This document shows positions 44,976 to 53,614 of a DNA stretch of 64,000 nt, piece after piece. This stretch comes from Ignavibacteria bacterium (lineage in GTDB: Bacteria > Bacteroidota > Ignavibacteria > Kapaibacteriales > UBA2268): the NCBI GenBank assembly GCA_031261605.1, contig JAISJI010000060.1, positions 211,337 to 275,336 on the forward strand, given 5' to 3'. A program made the translations under genes and the position numbers. The notes below the pieces were generated by a model. That model searched no databases. It was not told the origin of the DNA and saw only the letters and a list, made by a program, of their open reading frames with translations. Each line of letters begins with the position of its first letter. The first letter of the stretch is position 1.

Positions 44976-45665
44976 ATGAATAAATTTTGCGTTATCGGAC
45001 TTGGCTTCTTCGGCGAACACCTTGCTAAATCATTATGCGAGCAAGGCGCCGAAGTGATAGCCATTGATAAAGATACAGAACGATTGAATGCAGTCAAGGA
45101 CTACGTCACATTTGCTGTATCCGCTAATTCTATGGATGAAAAGGAGTTGCGTGGTCTCGGAATAAAAGATGTAGATGCTGCCATTGTCGCTATCGGCGAA
45201 GAATTTGAGGCGTCCATTGTTACGACTGCATTACTCAAGCAAATCGGAGTTAAGCGAGTAATCACACGCATACTTAACCCCATCCACGAGAAGCTACTAA
45301 GAGCATTGGAAGTGTCGGAAATGCTTGTCCCAGAGGCGGAAGCGGCTGACCATCTTGCTAAACGACTAATGCTACCAGGGGTAATAGAGACATTTAGAAT
45401 TAGCAATGACCACAGCATTTTTGAAGTGAAGATTCCCGATTGGATGATTGGTCGCTCTGTGGGCGATGTCCAACTACGACAAAAATATTCGCTAAACATA
45501 GTAACGATTAAGCGTAAAACACAAACTTATGGCATCAATACTAAACAGAGTAGCGATGAAATGATGGTTATTGGAACTCCACATCCATCCCAGATTTTCA
45601 CCGATGACGACACACTTATTCTCTTTGGTAAAGAAAAGGATTTCGCAAAATTCATTAAAGATTAA
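44976..45665 (+). CDS. RCK-domain (TrkA/KtrA-like) regulatory protein
   Basis: The 229-residue cytoplasmic protein has an RCK_N Rossmann domain (VIGLGFFGEHLAKSLCEQGAEVIAID, with the GxGxxG dinucleotide motif and the acidic end of strand 2). An RCK_C domain follows (about 140-225). Such proteins bind NAD(H) or ATP and, in some lineages, c-di-AMP, and gate a potassium channel such as KtrB or TrkH. No channel gene is adjacent; the start codon directly follows the NhaD-type antiporter stop, so they are co-transcribed and probably translationally coupled. The partner may therefore be the antiporter itself, which would be unusual. Confidence 0.9.
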   Translation: MNKFCVIGLGFFGEHLAKSLCEQGAEVIAIDKDTERLNAVKDYVTFAVSANSMDEKELRGLGIKDVDAAIVAIGEEFEASIVTTALLKQIGVKRVITRILNPIHEKLLRALEVSEMLVPEAEAADHLAKRLMLPGVIETFRISNDHSIFEVKIPDWMIGRSVGDVQLRQKYSLNIVTIKRKTQTYGINTKQSSDEMMVIGTPHPSQIFTDDDTLILFGKEKDFAKFIKD

Positions 45666-45678
45666 TTTCTCATTACAT

Positions 45679-46818
45679 TTAATATACAGGAATATTCCGC
45701 TTCTTCATCTGGTCTATAAGTGAGGGGATTCTATATGCATCATCTTTTTTGCATACCAAAATCGCCTTGTCTGTATTGACAACCACAACGTCATCCATCC
45801 CAACGATAGCCAGCAATTTATCTTCCGATATAGCCAGCGAATTCTTGGTATCCAACGATACTATATTCCCACTAAATACATTGTCTAACGCATCTTTGAG
45901 CGAGATATTGTATAACTCCTTCCAGTCATTCAAGTCAGACCAAGTGAAATCTGCTTTCACCACATACACATTTTCGGCATTTTCTAATATACCATAGTCA
46001 AGGGAAATCTTATTGAATGTCTTGTATAGACGCAATAGTTCCTCTTTATAAATTGTAGAGCCAATCATTTGCTGCAAGTATCTAAATTGCTCGTAATGGT
46101 AGTTCAGGTATTTCTCAAACATTTCAAATAGCACATCCTTGCGTGCGACCAAAATACCGCTATTCCATACAAAATCGCCCGATTGAATAAATCGCTCTGC
46201 CGTAGTAATATCCGGCTTCTCTGCAAAGTTAATGGACTTACGCAATCCGCCGGTATATAGCAAATGCGAAACATTGGTGTTGGCTGGGTCGTTCACATCT
46301 TCACAATATTGGATATAGCCGTAATTTATCTCCGGTCTCGTGGGTGGAACACCAATAGTGATTAAGCCACGCAACTGGTGGGCTGCTTTGCACGCTATAC
46401 TCACTGCATCATCAAACTCCTGCATATTCCGAACAACTTGGTCGCAAGGAAAGATACAAAACACGCAATCATCCGAATACTTAGAGTCCAATAATGCCAT
46501 CGCTAGACCAACTCCGGGAGCAGTATGTCGCGAAAGCGGCTCTGTAATAATGGACCGCTCATTCAATTCTGGTATCTGTTCCATTGCCAAATGCTTATAT
46601 TTTTCATTGATAACAATCCAAATATCATCCGTAGGAAATATCTTATTTATGGCACCATAAGTCATTTGGTATAGTGTTTGCTCATTGAGTAAAAGAACAA
46701 ATGGTTCGGACTCTTCCTTATTAGAAAAGGGCCAGAATTTTTTGCCTGAGCCACCGACTAATAATAGTGCTACCGAACAGATACTATCTATTGAATTGTT
46801 TTGTTGTTTCTTTGTCAT
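45679..46818 (-). CDS. Mannose-1-phosphate guanylyltransferase-like protein, altered signature
   Basis: The 379-residue protein has the fold and length of ManC/GMPP-type mannose-1-phosphate guanylyltransferases: VGGSGKKFWPFSN at the start, TEPLSRHTAPGVGLAMALL, VFCIFPCDQVV, NYGYIQYCE, FVWNSGILVARKDVLFEM and DFTWSDLNDWKEL. But the catalytic N-terminal signature is changed. The usual GGxGxRxWPxSR...PKQF has Lys in place of the first Arg, Asn in place of the second, and ESEPF where PKQF should be, so the second catalytic Lys is also lost. It may be inactive, regulatory or of altered substrate. ATG 46818 is preferred over TTG 46830 because GGAAAG lies just upstream. Confidence 0.82.
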   Translation of the reverse strand: MTKKQQNNSIDSICSVALLLVGGSGKKFWPFSNKEESEPFVLLLNEQTLYQMTYGAINKIFPTDDIWIVINEKYKHLAMEQIPELNERSIITEPLSRHTAPGVGLAMALLDSKYSDDCVFCIFPCDQVVRNMQEFDDAVSIACKAAHQLRGLITIGVPPTRPEINYGYIQYCEDVNDPANTNVSHLLYTGGLRKSINFAEKPDITTAERFIQSGDFVWNSGILVARKDVLFEMFEKYLNYHYEQFRYLQQMIGSTIYKEELLRLYKTFNKISLDYGILENAENVYVVKADFTWSDLNDWKELYNISLKDALDNVFSGNIVSLDTKNSLAISEDKLLAIVGMDDVVVVNTDKAILVCKKDDAYRIPSLIDQMKKRNIPVY

Positions 46819-47027
46819 ATTGCTTTCCAATAATTTGTTAGTAAAAAAATTAAATTACACAATAAATTATGTTGGTATAAAGATACATTTTTTTTCGCAG
46901 TATTCATATACACAATTCTTAATTTGGTGTATATTATTGTTCAATGTTCCAATATTACACAATTTGCAATTACCTAAAATATCACCAATCCCCCATTCGT
47001 TATACAATTTCCTATACCACAATATTT

Positions 47028-47043
47028 TGGCATAATTATTGAA
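47028..47043 (+). promoter_or_regulatory. Possible sigma-54 promoter upstream of flgG
   Basis: TGGCATAATTATTGAA has the GG and the TTG at the right spacing of the -24/-12 consensus (TGGCAC-N5-TTGCA), with A in place of the -12 C. It lies about 50 nt before the flgG ATG. The same stretch also contains TATTTTGG at 47023-47030, near the Bacteroidota -7 box, so the call is uncertain. Nothing else could be supported in the 46819-47091 spacer. Confidence 0.35.
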
Positions 47044-47091
47044 GGTATGGAGTAGAATAGTTTATGAATAATGTAAAATATTTAGAATACG

Positions 47092-47883
47092 ATGGACAAA
47101 ACATTACACACAGCAGCATCAGGGCTTAATGCACAACAGCGATATGTAGAAATAATTTCCAATAATATTGCGAACGTAAATACAACGGGATATAAGACAG
47201 TGCGCCCCGAATTTCAGGATATGCTATATGAGACATTACGTCCAGCCGGTGCAATAAACCACAATGGCACAGAACCACTAAATGAAGTGCAAATCGGCTC
47301 CGGTGTAGAATTAGTAGGCACCGCCAAAAATTTCCGTCAAGGAGATGTTACCGAGTCCGTGAGAGAATTGGATTTGGCTATTAATGGCGATGGTTTTTTT
47401 ATCGTTCAGTTGCCAGATGGTAGCCAAGCATTTACACGTGATGGCACATTTAGTTTGAACAATGTCGGAGAAATCATAAACTCACAGGGCTACAGATTAG
47501 ACCCAGGTATTAGTGTTCCAGACGATGCTGTGGAGATACAAATATCAAAGAATGGAACTATCCAAATATTGCGAGAGAATGAAGTAACCGCTGAGACCAT
47601 TGGACAAATAGAGTTAGCACGCTTTGTAAATCCTGGTGGATTGCGTGCTATGGGCGAAAACATTTACATCCAATCTCCTGCAAGTGGCTCTCCTATATTT
47701 GAGGAACCGGGAACGAATAACACGGGACAAATATTGCAAAAGTATTTGGAGGGTTCTAATGTTAGTATCGTCGAGGAAATGGTGAATATGATTTCTGCGC
47801 AACGTGCTTACGAGTTAAATTCTAAATCGGTGCAGACCGCTGATACTATATTAGGCAGTGCTGTCAATCTGAAACGACAATAG
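47092..47883 (+). CDS. flgG: Flagellar basal-body rod protein FlgG
   Basis: The 263-residue protein is the distal rod subunit of the flagellum. It has the N-terminal rod motif LHTAASGLNAQQRYVEIISNNIANVNTTGYK and the mid-protein block LDLAINGDGFFIVQLPDGSQAFTRDGTF. The C-terminal helix has YLEGSNVSIVEEMVNMISAQRAYELNSKSVQTAD. The length matches FlgG (about 260); FlgF is similar but has different N- and C-terminal helices. flgA and flgH follow on the same strand after 32 and 18 nt. flgF and flgI are not here. Confidence 0.95.
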   Translation: MDKTLHTAASGLNAQQRYVEIISNNIANVNTTGYKTVRPEFQDMLYETLRPAGAINHNGTEPLNEVQIGSGVELVGTAKNFRQGDVTESVRELDLAINGDGFFIVQLPDGSQAFTRDGTFSLNNVGEIINSQGYRLDPGISVPDDAVEIQISKNGTIQILRENEVTAETIGQIELARFVNPGGLRAMGENIYIQSPASGSPIFEEPGTNNTGQILQKYLEGSNVSIVEEMVNMISAQRAYELNSKSVQTADTILGSAVNLKRQ

Positions 47884-47915
47884 TATAAATAATTAACACA
47901 TAGCGAGCATATAAA

Positions 47916-48635
47916 ATGAAAAGAACAATAAGAATACTACTCCTCTCTTTGTTAATAACATTTCCAGCATTTGCGCAATCTACATTCAAGTCAGAGACGC
48001 TCACCAAAGCAATCGCAAGTTACGTAGAGAATGCCAATGGATGCAAGAGCAATGTAGAGGTATTGCAGGCATTGCGCGATGTAAAGCTACAACAAAGCGG
48101 TGCCAAAGCAACTATTGAGCATACAGGCGACCTCGTGGGCTTATGCAAAGTTACATTAAACTTCTTGCTAGATGGCGAAGTAGTGCATAAGGAAGATGTT
48201 CGTATCAAAGTGCGGATATATGCCGAAGTTCCTATGGCAAAGCGTTTCATTCCAAAGGATGACGTAATTAAAGAAGAGGACATTAGCATTTCACTTACAG
48301 AGGTAACGAACATAGAACCAAACGATGTTGTGCAACTAAGCGATGCGATTGGCAAGGCATCACGCAAGGGCATTGCCAAAGGTGCAGTGGTGCAGTATAA
48401 AGACATTTCCTCTGGCGAAGCAATAAATATTAATCGCAACGATAGAGTGAAACTGCTACATTATAGCGGTTCAATCTGCATCAAAGCAAATGGATTTGCC
48501 CTTGAAGCAGGAAGCGCTGGCGATATAATTAAAGTAAAAGGCGATAATAATCAGACGCTATATGGTTTCATTGCCGATGATGGTAATGTTATCATTGAAG
48601 ATAAAAATTTACTAATTAACAACAAGAATAATTAA
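47916..48635 (+). CDS. flgA: Flagellar P-ring assembly chaperone FlgA
   Basis: The 239-residue periplasmic protein has a signal peptide (RILLLSLLITFPAFAQ), an N-terminal beta domain, and a SAF domain (about 115-175: AKRFIPKDDVIKEEDIS, LSDAIGKASRKGIAKGAVVQYKDI). A C-terminal FlgA fold follows (GEAININRNDRVKLLHYSGSI). FlgA helps the P-ring protein FlgI assemble. FlgI itself is not encoded in the adjoining sequence. It sits between flgG and flgH, an order known from other flagellated lineages. Confidence 0.9.
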   Translation: MKRTIRILLLSLLITFPAFAQSTFKSETLTKAIASYVENANGCKSNVEVLQALRDVKLQQSGAKATIEHTGDLVGLCKVTLNFLLDGEVVHKEDVRIKVRIYAEVPMAKRFIPKDDVIKEEDISISLTEVTNIEPNDVVQLSDAIGKASRKGIAKGAVVQYKDISSGEAININRNDRVKLLHYSGSICIKANGFALEAGSAGDIIKVKGDNNQTLYGFIADDGNVIIEDKNLLINNKNN

Positions 48636-48653
48636 TTTAATTTCAAAAACACT

Positions 48654-49247
48654 ATGAAAAAATTAGGATACATAATAGCGTTGTCGCTACTCATAACTAT
48701 TAGTGCAAATGCACAAGAAACATCTCAACCAACCCGCTTTAATAATCTCCGTAGTCGCTCTCTTATATCGGACTACAAAGCGATGGAGGTCGGCGATGCT
48801 GTAAAGGTGCTTATCGTAGAGGAAACCGAAGCAGGTAATTCCGCTGGCACAACAGAGTCACGCAATAGTTCGCTATCGGCTGGTCTTGGCGTTGGAACTG
48901 GTAGCACAAACACAGCGATTGACGGCTCTATCAGCACTGGAAATGGCTTCAAAGGCACGGGTGCAAATACCCGAAAGGAGTCCATTCGTTCGCAACTTAC
49001 CGCCAGAGTTATTGATATTGATGAGTATGGTAATTTAATAATTGAAGGAAAAAGGAACACTAAGGTTGATGGAGAGACCCAGACAATTACGCTGTATGGC
49101 ACAATTAGACCGGTAGATATACGCGCCGACAATTCCATTTATTCCTACAATATTATGGACCTTGAACTATCAGTAGAAGGCGATGGTAATGCAACTAAAA
49201 TGCAGAAGCCCGGTCTGTTTACTAAATTCTTCCGTATGCTATTTTAA
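48654..49247 (+). CDS. flgH: Flagellar L-ring protein FlgH, without lipobox
   Basis: The 197-residue protein forms the L-ring in the outer membrane. Family blocks include DYKAMEVGDAVKVLIVEETEAGNSAGTTESRNSSL, then LTARVIDIDEYGNLIIEGKRNTKVDGETQTITLYGTIRPVDI and NIMDLELSVEGDG. Most FlgH proteins are lipoproteins with a Cys at the signal cleavage site; here the signal (YIIALSLLITISANAQE) ends in a normal signal-peptidase-I site and no Cys follows. The gene is followed by a strong terminator and no flgI. Confidence 0.93.
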   Translation: MKKLGYIIALSLLITISANAQETSQPTRFNNLRSRSLISDYKAMEVGDAVKVLIVEETEAGNSAGTTESRNSSLSAGLGVGTGSTNTAIDGSISTGNGFKGTGANTRKESIRSQLTARVIDIDEYGNLIIEGKRNTKVDGETQTITLYGTIRPVDIRADNSIYSYNIMDLELSVEGDGNATKMQKPGLFTKFFRMLF

Positions 49248-49278
49248 TTTCGCAATTATAATTACAATTTTATGGAAT

Positions 49279-49313
49279 AAAAAAAGGACACCATTTGGTT
49301 GATGTCCTTTTTT
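49279..49313. terminator. Terminator between flgH and the NTP-transferase gene
   Basis: AAAAAAGGACA (49280-49290) pairs with TGTCCTTTTTT (49303-49313). It lies between convergent stops at 49247 and 49335 and has T-runs for both directions. Confidence 0.9.
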
Positions 49314-49334
49314 GCATTTATGCTATGATGGATA

Positions 49335-51854
49335 TTAAACTTCTTCTTTCCATTGAACGATGTAAGCAGCGTATGTTTTGCATAAGCTTTCGGCGGTTTT
49401 AAAATCATCGCTATCGGTTACAATGGTGAAGTTCGGAGTTTCCTTTTCTGGATATAGCAAGATGGAACTGCCATCTTTGAATATCTTTACGCCCTCTACT
49501 AATTGTCGTCCTAAGTTCTCGGAGAACTCCATTGCTTTACGCATCACGAGTCCTTTCTTCTCCCAAGGAACAGGGATAGTTCGCATAGATTGGAAGCGAC
49601 GAGGTAGTTCTTCATCTAAATCGCAGATATGCTTTCCGGTTTTTGCGAGCATTTCGAGTATCTGTCCAACAGCAAACATACCATCGGAAGCAAATAAAAA
49701 ATCACGGAATACGAAGCCACCGTAACTACCGCCGACATAAAGCATTTTTTCATCATTGGTCGCCTGCATCATAGCAGCGTGGGAGTTTTTGATACGCACC
49801 ACTTCAACATTATAATCCTTTGCTATCTCTTCTATTTCAGCACCGGCCAGGATTGAAATTCCTATTTTGTATGGCTCAAGATGTTTGTGTGTCTCGAGGA
49901 ATAGTTTCGTAACAATGCAGAGCAAGCGGTGGTGTGTATACCAAACGCCGCGTTGGTCTATAATGCTAATCTTTTCTGCACCGGCTTCTATTTGGAAGCC
50001 AATTTCGTAGTTAAGATTTTTCATTATAGAAGAGATTTCATCTATTGGTGCGTTTGTTTTTTCGCTCTCATTTTCTATGCGTGCAGGGATAAATCTGCGT
50101 TGGTCTACAAAGTTATGAATTGAAATTACATCTGCATCAAAGTAGCCCAATACATTCGGCAGAATAGTTGCAGAGAGACCATAAGAGTAATCAACAAGAA
50201 TTTTAAACTTGCGTTCTCTCACCTTTTCTACGTCTATACTTGCAATATATTTCTGCACGTATGACTCGTTAGAATGGGAATTTACAACAACTCTACCCAT
50301 TGCCTCTTCAGCCACTCGTGCTACATCTTCGCCGAAGAAGTAGCGTTCAACTTTCTTTGCTGTATCGGTAGAAATGTCTTTGCCGTCTTTGCTAAACAAT
50401 ATTATATCGTGCATATTCGGATAGCGAGGCGAGCGTCTAATATGCACACCGGCATCAAATTTACCCGAACGCAACTCTTGGCGCGTCTGCGGAATTGATG
50501 ACACTTGCATATCATTTGAACTGATGCCTACTGAAGCAAGTCCAGCAGATAACGCACGCTTCATAATTCGAGAGCAGTTGTCCGGCGCTCTACTTGTTAC
50601 AATAGTTTTATTTACGCCGATAGCCAAGCCGAATGCAGCACCAAGTTTCGCACAGAACTCCGGATGTATATCAACGTTAGATATACCAGAGATACGCGCT
50701 TCACTAAATAATTCGCGTTGCCATTTTTCCTCTTGCACCAGTGAACGAGATAGTATAGCACCTTCTTCAACACTCTTATTGGGCCACAACTTAATATTTG
50801 CGTGCAAAACAGAGCTTTTACCTATTTTACAATTATTAGCGATGAATACATTTTCATAAACTGATGCCGATTCTCCTATTTCTACATCATTGCATACGAC
50901 ATCGTCTACCATTTGGGCGAAATCATTTACTACAATGTTATCCCAAAGGGTAACGCGAGTGAGTTTCACGCCTTTGCCGATAGTAACATTGTTTCCAATA
51001 ACACAATCAACCAATTCAGAGTACTCGTCAATTTTGGTATTATCTCCAATGATAACTTTGCCGTGGAATTTTGCGGTAGGAGATATTTCGGTATTCTTGC
51101 CTAATATCACACCTGATTTATCAACACCAGTGTATTGAACTTTTAGAACACCATTTAGAGCATCATTTTGTCCTGTTTGGTATTCATCTAAATTACCAAC
51201 ATCACGCCAGTAGCCCTCTGCGATGTAGCCATATAGTGGCATATTCTTTGCTAACATAGCGGGAAAGAGGTCTTTACTAAAATCAAATTCCTCTCTATAC
51301 GGAATCATATCCAATACATCTGGCTCAAGTATGTAGATACCGGTATTTATGGTATCAGAGAAGACCTGCCCCCAAGATGGCTTTTCGAGGAAGCGAGTGA
51401 TTTTTCCATCTTCAGCGGTCATCACAATGCCGTATTGTAATGGAGTAGGATGGCGTGTGAGGAGAATTGTTGCTTTTGATTTCTTTGCATTATGGAACTC
51501 AATTGCTTTGGACAAATCAAAGTCCGTAAGCACATCGCCACTTATAATGATAAATGGCTCTTTCAAATGTTCGCCAGCATTGCGAACACTACCAGCAGTG
51601 CCATAGTCGGCAACCGCTTGCACATATTGCATTTTCACACCAGCAGCAGTGCCATCGGTAAAGTGATTGACAATAACATCTGGCTGAAAGTATAGCACAG
51701 ATACCACGTCTTTGATATTGTGTTGCTTCAGTAGATTAACGATGTGTTCCATCATTGGTTGGTTCATTATAGGAACCATTGGCTTTGGGATTTGCATAGT
51801 GAGCGGACGTAACCGCGTGCCGAATCCACCTGCCATTATTACAGCTTTATTCAT
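49335..51854 (-). CDS. Sugar nucleotidyltransferase fused to phosphoglucomutase/phosphomannomutase-like domain
   Basis: The 839-residue protein joins three parts. Residues 1-235 form a sugar-phosphate nucleotidyltransferase with an intact signature (AVIMAGGFGTRLRPLT and the following KPM). Hexapeptide repeats follow (about 250-385). A phosphohexomutase-like region runs from about 390 to the end. Similar 830-850-residue proteins occur in cyanobacteria and other lineages and are annotated as mannose-1-phosphate guanylyltransferase/phosphomannomutase. In the mutase part the catalytic serine loop (normally TASHNP) is replaced by GVHIRRSPRYPN at about 469-480, so mutase activity is doubtful. It is probably for nucleotide-sugar supply to surface glycans. 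The methyltransferase-nuclease gene lies 35 nt upstream in transcription. Confidence 0.87.
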   Translation of the reverse strand: MNKAVIMAGGFGTRLRPLTMQIPKPMVPIMNQPMMEHIVNLLKQHNIKDVVSVLYFQPDVIVNHFTDGTAAGVKMQYVQAVADYGTAGSVRNAGEHLKEPFIIISGDVLTDFDLSKAIEFHNAKKSKATILLTRHPTPLQYGIVMTAEDGKITRFLEKPSWGQVFSDTINTGIYILEPDVLDMIPYREEFDFSKDLFPAMLAKNMPLYGYIAEGYWRDVGNLDEYQTGQNDALNGVLKVQYTGVDKSGVILGKNTEISPTAKFHGKVIIGDNTKIDEYSELVDCVIGNNVTIGKGVKLTRVTLWDNIVVNDFAQMVDDVVCNDVEIGESASVYENVFIANNCKIGKSSVLHANIKLWPNKSVEEGAILSRSLVQEEKWQRELFSEARISGISNVDIHPEFCAKLGAAFGLAIGVNKTIVTSRAPDNCSRIMKRALSAGLASVGISSNDMQVSSIPQTRQELRSGKFDAGVHIRRSPRYPNMHDIILFSKDGKDISTDTAKKVERYFFGEDVARVAEEAMGRVVVNSHSNESYVQKYIASIDVEKVRERKFKILVDYSYGLSATILPNVLGYFDADVISIHNFVDQRRFIPARIENESEKTNAPIDEISSIMKNLNYEIGFQIEAGAEKISIIDQRGVWYTHHRLLCIVTKLFLETHKHLEPYKIGISILAGAEIEEIAKDYNVEVVRIKNSHAAMMQATNDEKMLYVGGSYGGFVFRDFLFASDGMFAVGQILEMLAKTGKHICDLDEELPRRFQSMRTIPVPWEKKGLVMRKAMEFSENLGRQLVEGVKIFKDGSSILLYPEKETPNFTIVTDSDDFKTAESLCKTYAAYIVQWKEEV

Positions 51855-51889
51855 AAAGATTCCTCGTTATGTATGTTTATAGTTATTGA

Positions 51890-53446
51890 CTAATCTATTA
51901 GTGTTGTTTGTTTAGCATTGCTTTTGCGTTGTGCGGATTTCAGCACTTCGCTAACAGCAGGCAATTTTAATCTTGCACCGGCAATAATTTCCACTGCTGT
52001 TACTATTTGGATTTTCGGTATAGATACTCCAAATAATTTGTTTTCAAATTCGCCATATTCATTTGCAATTTTCTTTAAATTATCCATTGGATAGAGCGTA
52101 ATTAGAACGCCTACCGCTGCTTTTTCTTGGTCTATTGTTCCGTTCAAATCTCTGATAACATCGGGACTTAATTTTTTGCTTGTCTTGACTTGGAAAATGA
52201 TATTCTTTGTTTCATCGCTACTAACTCGCATAAATGCAATGCCATCAGTTCCGCCATCACCACCTTTTTTCTCGTTAATGTAAGCCCTATTATTTGAATA
52301 TGTGAGGACAGCCCACTTTTCGAATTCCTTTCTAACTCTATCATCTTTCTTCTCTGCAAGGGCAACGGCACTTGCAGAGTCCAATGGAACACCGTGTAGC
52401 ATTGTATTATTAATCATCTCTTCGCCAAATGTATCTTCTAACCTTTTAAGAATTAATGAAATGCTTTGGTATGTAATGTCAATACCAATCCAATTTCTAT
52501 TAAGACGTTGTGCAACAGCGACAGTAGTTCCGCAGCCACAAAAGGCGTCTAAAATCAAATCTCCTTCATTGCTACTTGCTTCAATAATGCGTTCGAGCAG
52601 TGCTTCGGGCTTTTGAGTTGGGTAACCAAGTCGTTCTTTTGCTTGGGAATTTATAATTGATATATCCCACACATCAGCCATCACTACCTCGCTCGTTCCC
52701 TCTCTATAAACAATTTTGTCGTATTTACCGCTTTCAATTTTGTCCTTTGCCTTTTCTTTATCGTAGACAATTAGTTGTCTAATGCCATTTATCTTATTAG
52801 TTTGATAGCCCTTGCCGTAATTAGACGTTGAGTAGGTGGAAGGCGATGCAAAAAGTTTATTGAAAATATGCTCCTTACTTTTGGAATAATAGAATATAGC
52901 ATCGTGCATTCTTTGAAAGCGATTTGAAACGGCTGTCCATCGCTTATAATTCCAAATAATTTCGTTGAGCATTTTACCGCCGCTCGAGATAAATACGCTA
53001 TCCAATAACAATTTCAGGTAATGGCTCGCAGTTGGGTCGCAATGCAGATAGAAACTTCCGGTGGGTTTCAAAACCCTATATATTTCCTGCACTCGTTGGG
53101 TCATACTTATCAAATATGCCATAAGTCCTGTTCTACCAAGTATTTCAAACATACTGCGGATGTATAGAACGGTTTGCAAAGAATAAGATTTATTTGCGTT
53201 TTCTGTTATCTCCTTATATCCATTAATGGATACCGCAGTCCAAGACCAAGTGTCTGTAAATGCTTTGGCTTGAGCAGTATCTACTTTACCTTCCATATTA
53301 TAAATTTGGTTATAATCCTGATTTGAATTAAACGGTGGGTCAATATAGCACAGGTCTATGGATTCATCTTTAATATATTTTTGCATTATATCTAAATTGT
53401 CGCCGTAGTATAATTGATTGGTAAATGTATTTATATCTCTAACCAT
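51890..53446 (-). CDS. DNA methyltransferase fused to Mrr-like nuclease domain
   Basis: The 518-residue protein has an N-terminal DNA N-methyltransferase of the beta class. The catalytic motif IV DPPF is at residues 36-39, with RVLKPTGSFYLHCDPTASHYLK and a late SAM-binding block FCGCGTTVAVAQRLNRNWIG (about 302-321). From about 370 a second domain begins, with GGDGGTDG (about 396-402) followed 17 residues on by QVK (419-421), the PD-(D/E)xK pattern of Mrr-type restriction endonucleases. No separate restriction or specificity gene is near, so both activities may sit in one chain. The start ATG at 53446 gives a natural N-terminus. Confidence 0.85.
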   Translation of the reverse strand: MVRDINTFTNQLYYGDNLDIMQKYIKDESIDLCYIDPPFNSNQDYNQIYNMEGKVDTAQAKAFTDTWSWTAVSINGYKEITENANKSYSLQTVLYIRSMFEILGRTGLMAYLISMTQRVQEIYRVLKPTGSFYLHCDPTASHYLKLLLDSVFISSGGKMLNEIIWNYKRWTAVSNRFQRMHDAIFYYSKSKEHIFNKLFASPSTYSTSNYGKGYQTNKINGIRQLIVYDKEKAKDKIESGKYDKIVYREGTSEVVMADVWDISIINSQAKERLGYPTQKPEALLERIIEASSNEGDLILDAFCGCGTTVAVAQRLNRNWIGIDITYQSISLILKRLEDTFGEEMINNTMLHGVPLDSASAVALAEKKDDRVRKEFEKWAVLTYSNNRAYINEKKGGDGGTDGIAFMRVSSDETKNIIFQVKTSKKLSPDVIRDLNGTIDQEKAAVGVLITLYPMDNLKKIANEYGEFENKLFGVSIPKIQIVTAVEIIAGARLKLPAVSEVLKSAQRKSNAKQTTLID

Positions 53447-53561
53447 AGCACAAGATAGCGATAATTTTTATATTATCAAAACCTTATAATGTTATTTAAT
53501 AAATAAATATTAATTTCAGTATAATTGTATGTATTATAACAAAAAAAATATAGAAAAATCG

Positions 53562-53568
53562 TATATTG
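53562..53568 (+). promoter_or_regulatory. -7 box TATATTG of the CoA-transferase gene
   Basis: TATATTG, followed by TAAATC, lies 46 nt before the ATG at 53615. It is in the 168-nt divergent spacer with the methyltransferase gene. No TTTG at N19. Confidence 0.45.
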
Positions 53569-53614
53569 TAAATCTTTAAACGTAATCATTAAAAATAATA
53601 TTTAGGATAAAGCA

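Noticed and set aside
46819..47091. Possible small RNA or leader element upstream of flgG
   Set aside because: The spacer is AT-rich with no stable hairpin or conserved riboswitch pattern that I can recognise.
51890..53446. Type III restriction system with separate res gene
   Set aside because: No res helicase gene is found on either side; the neighbours are an NTP-transferase gene and a CoA-transferase gene.
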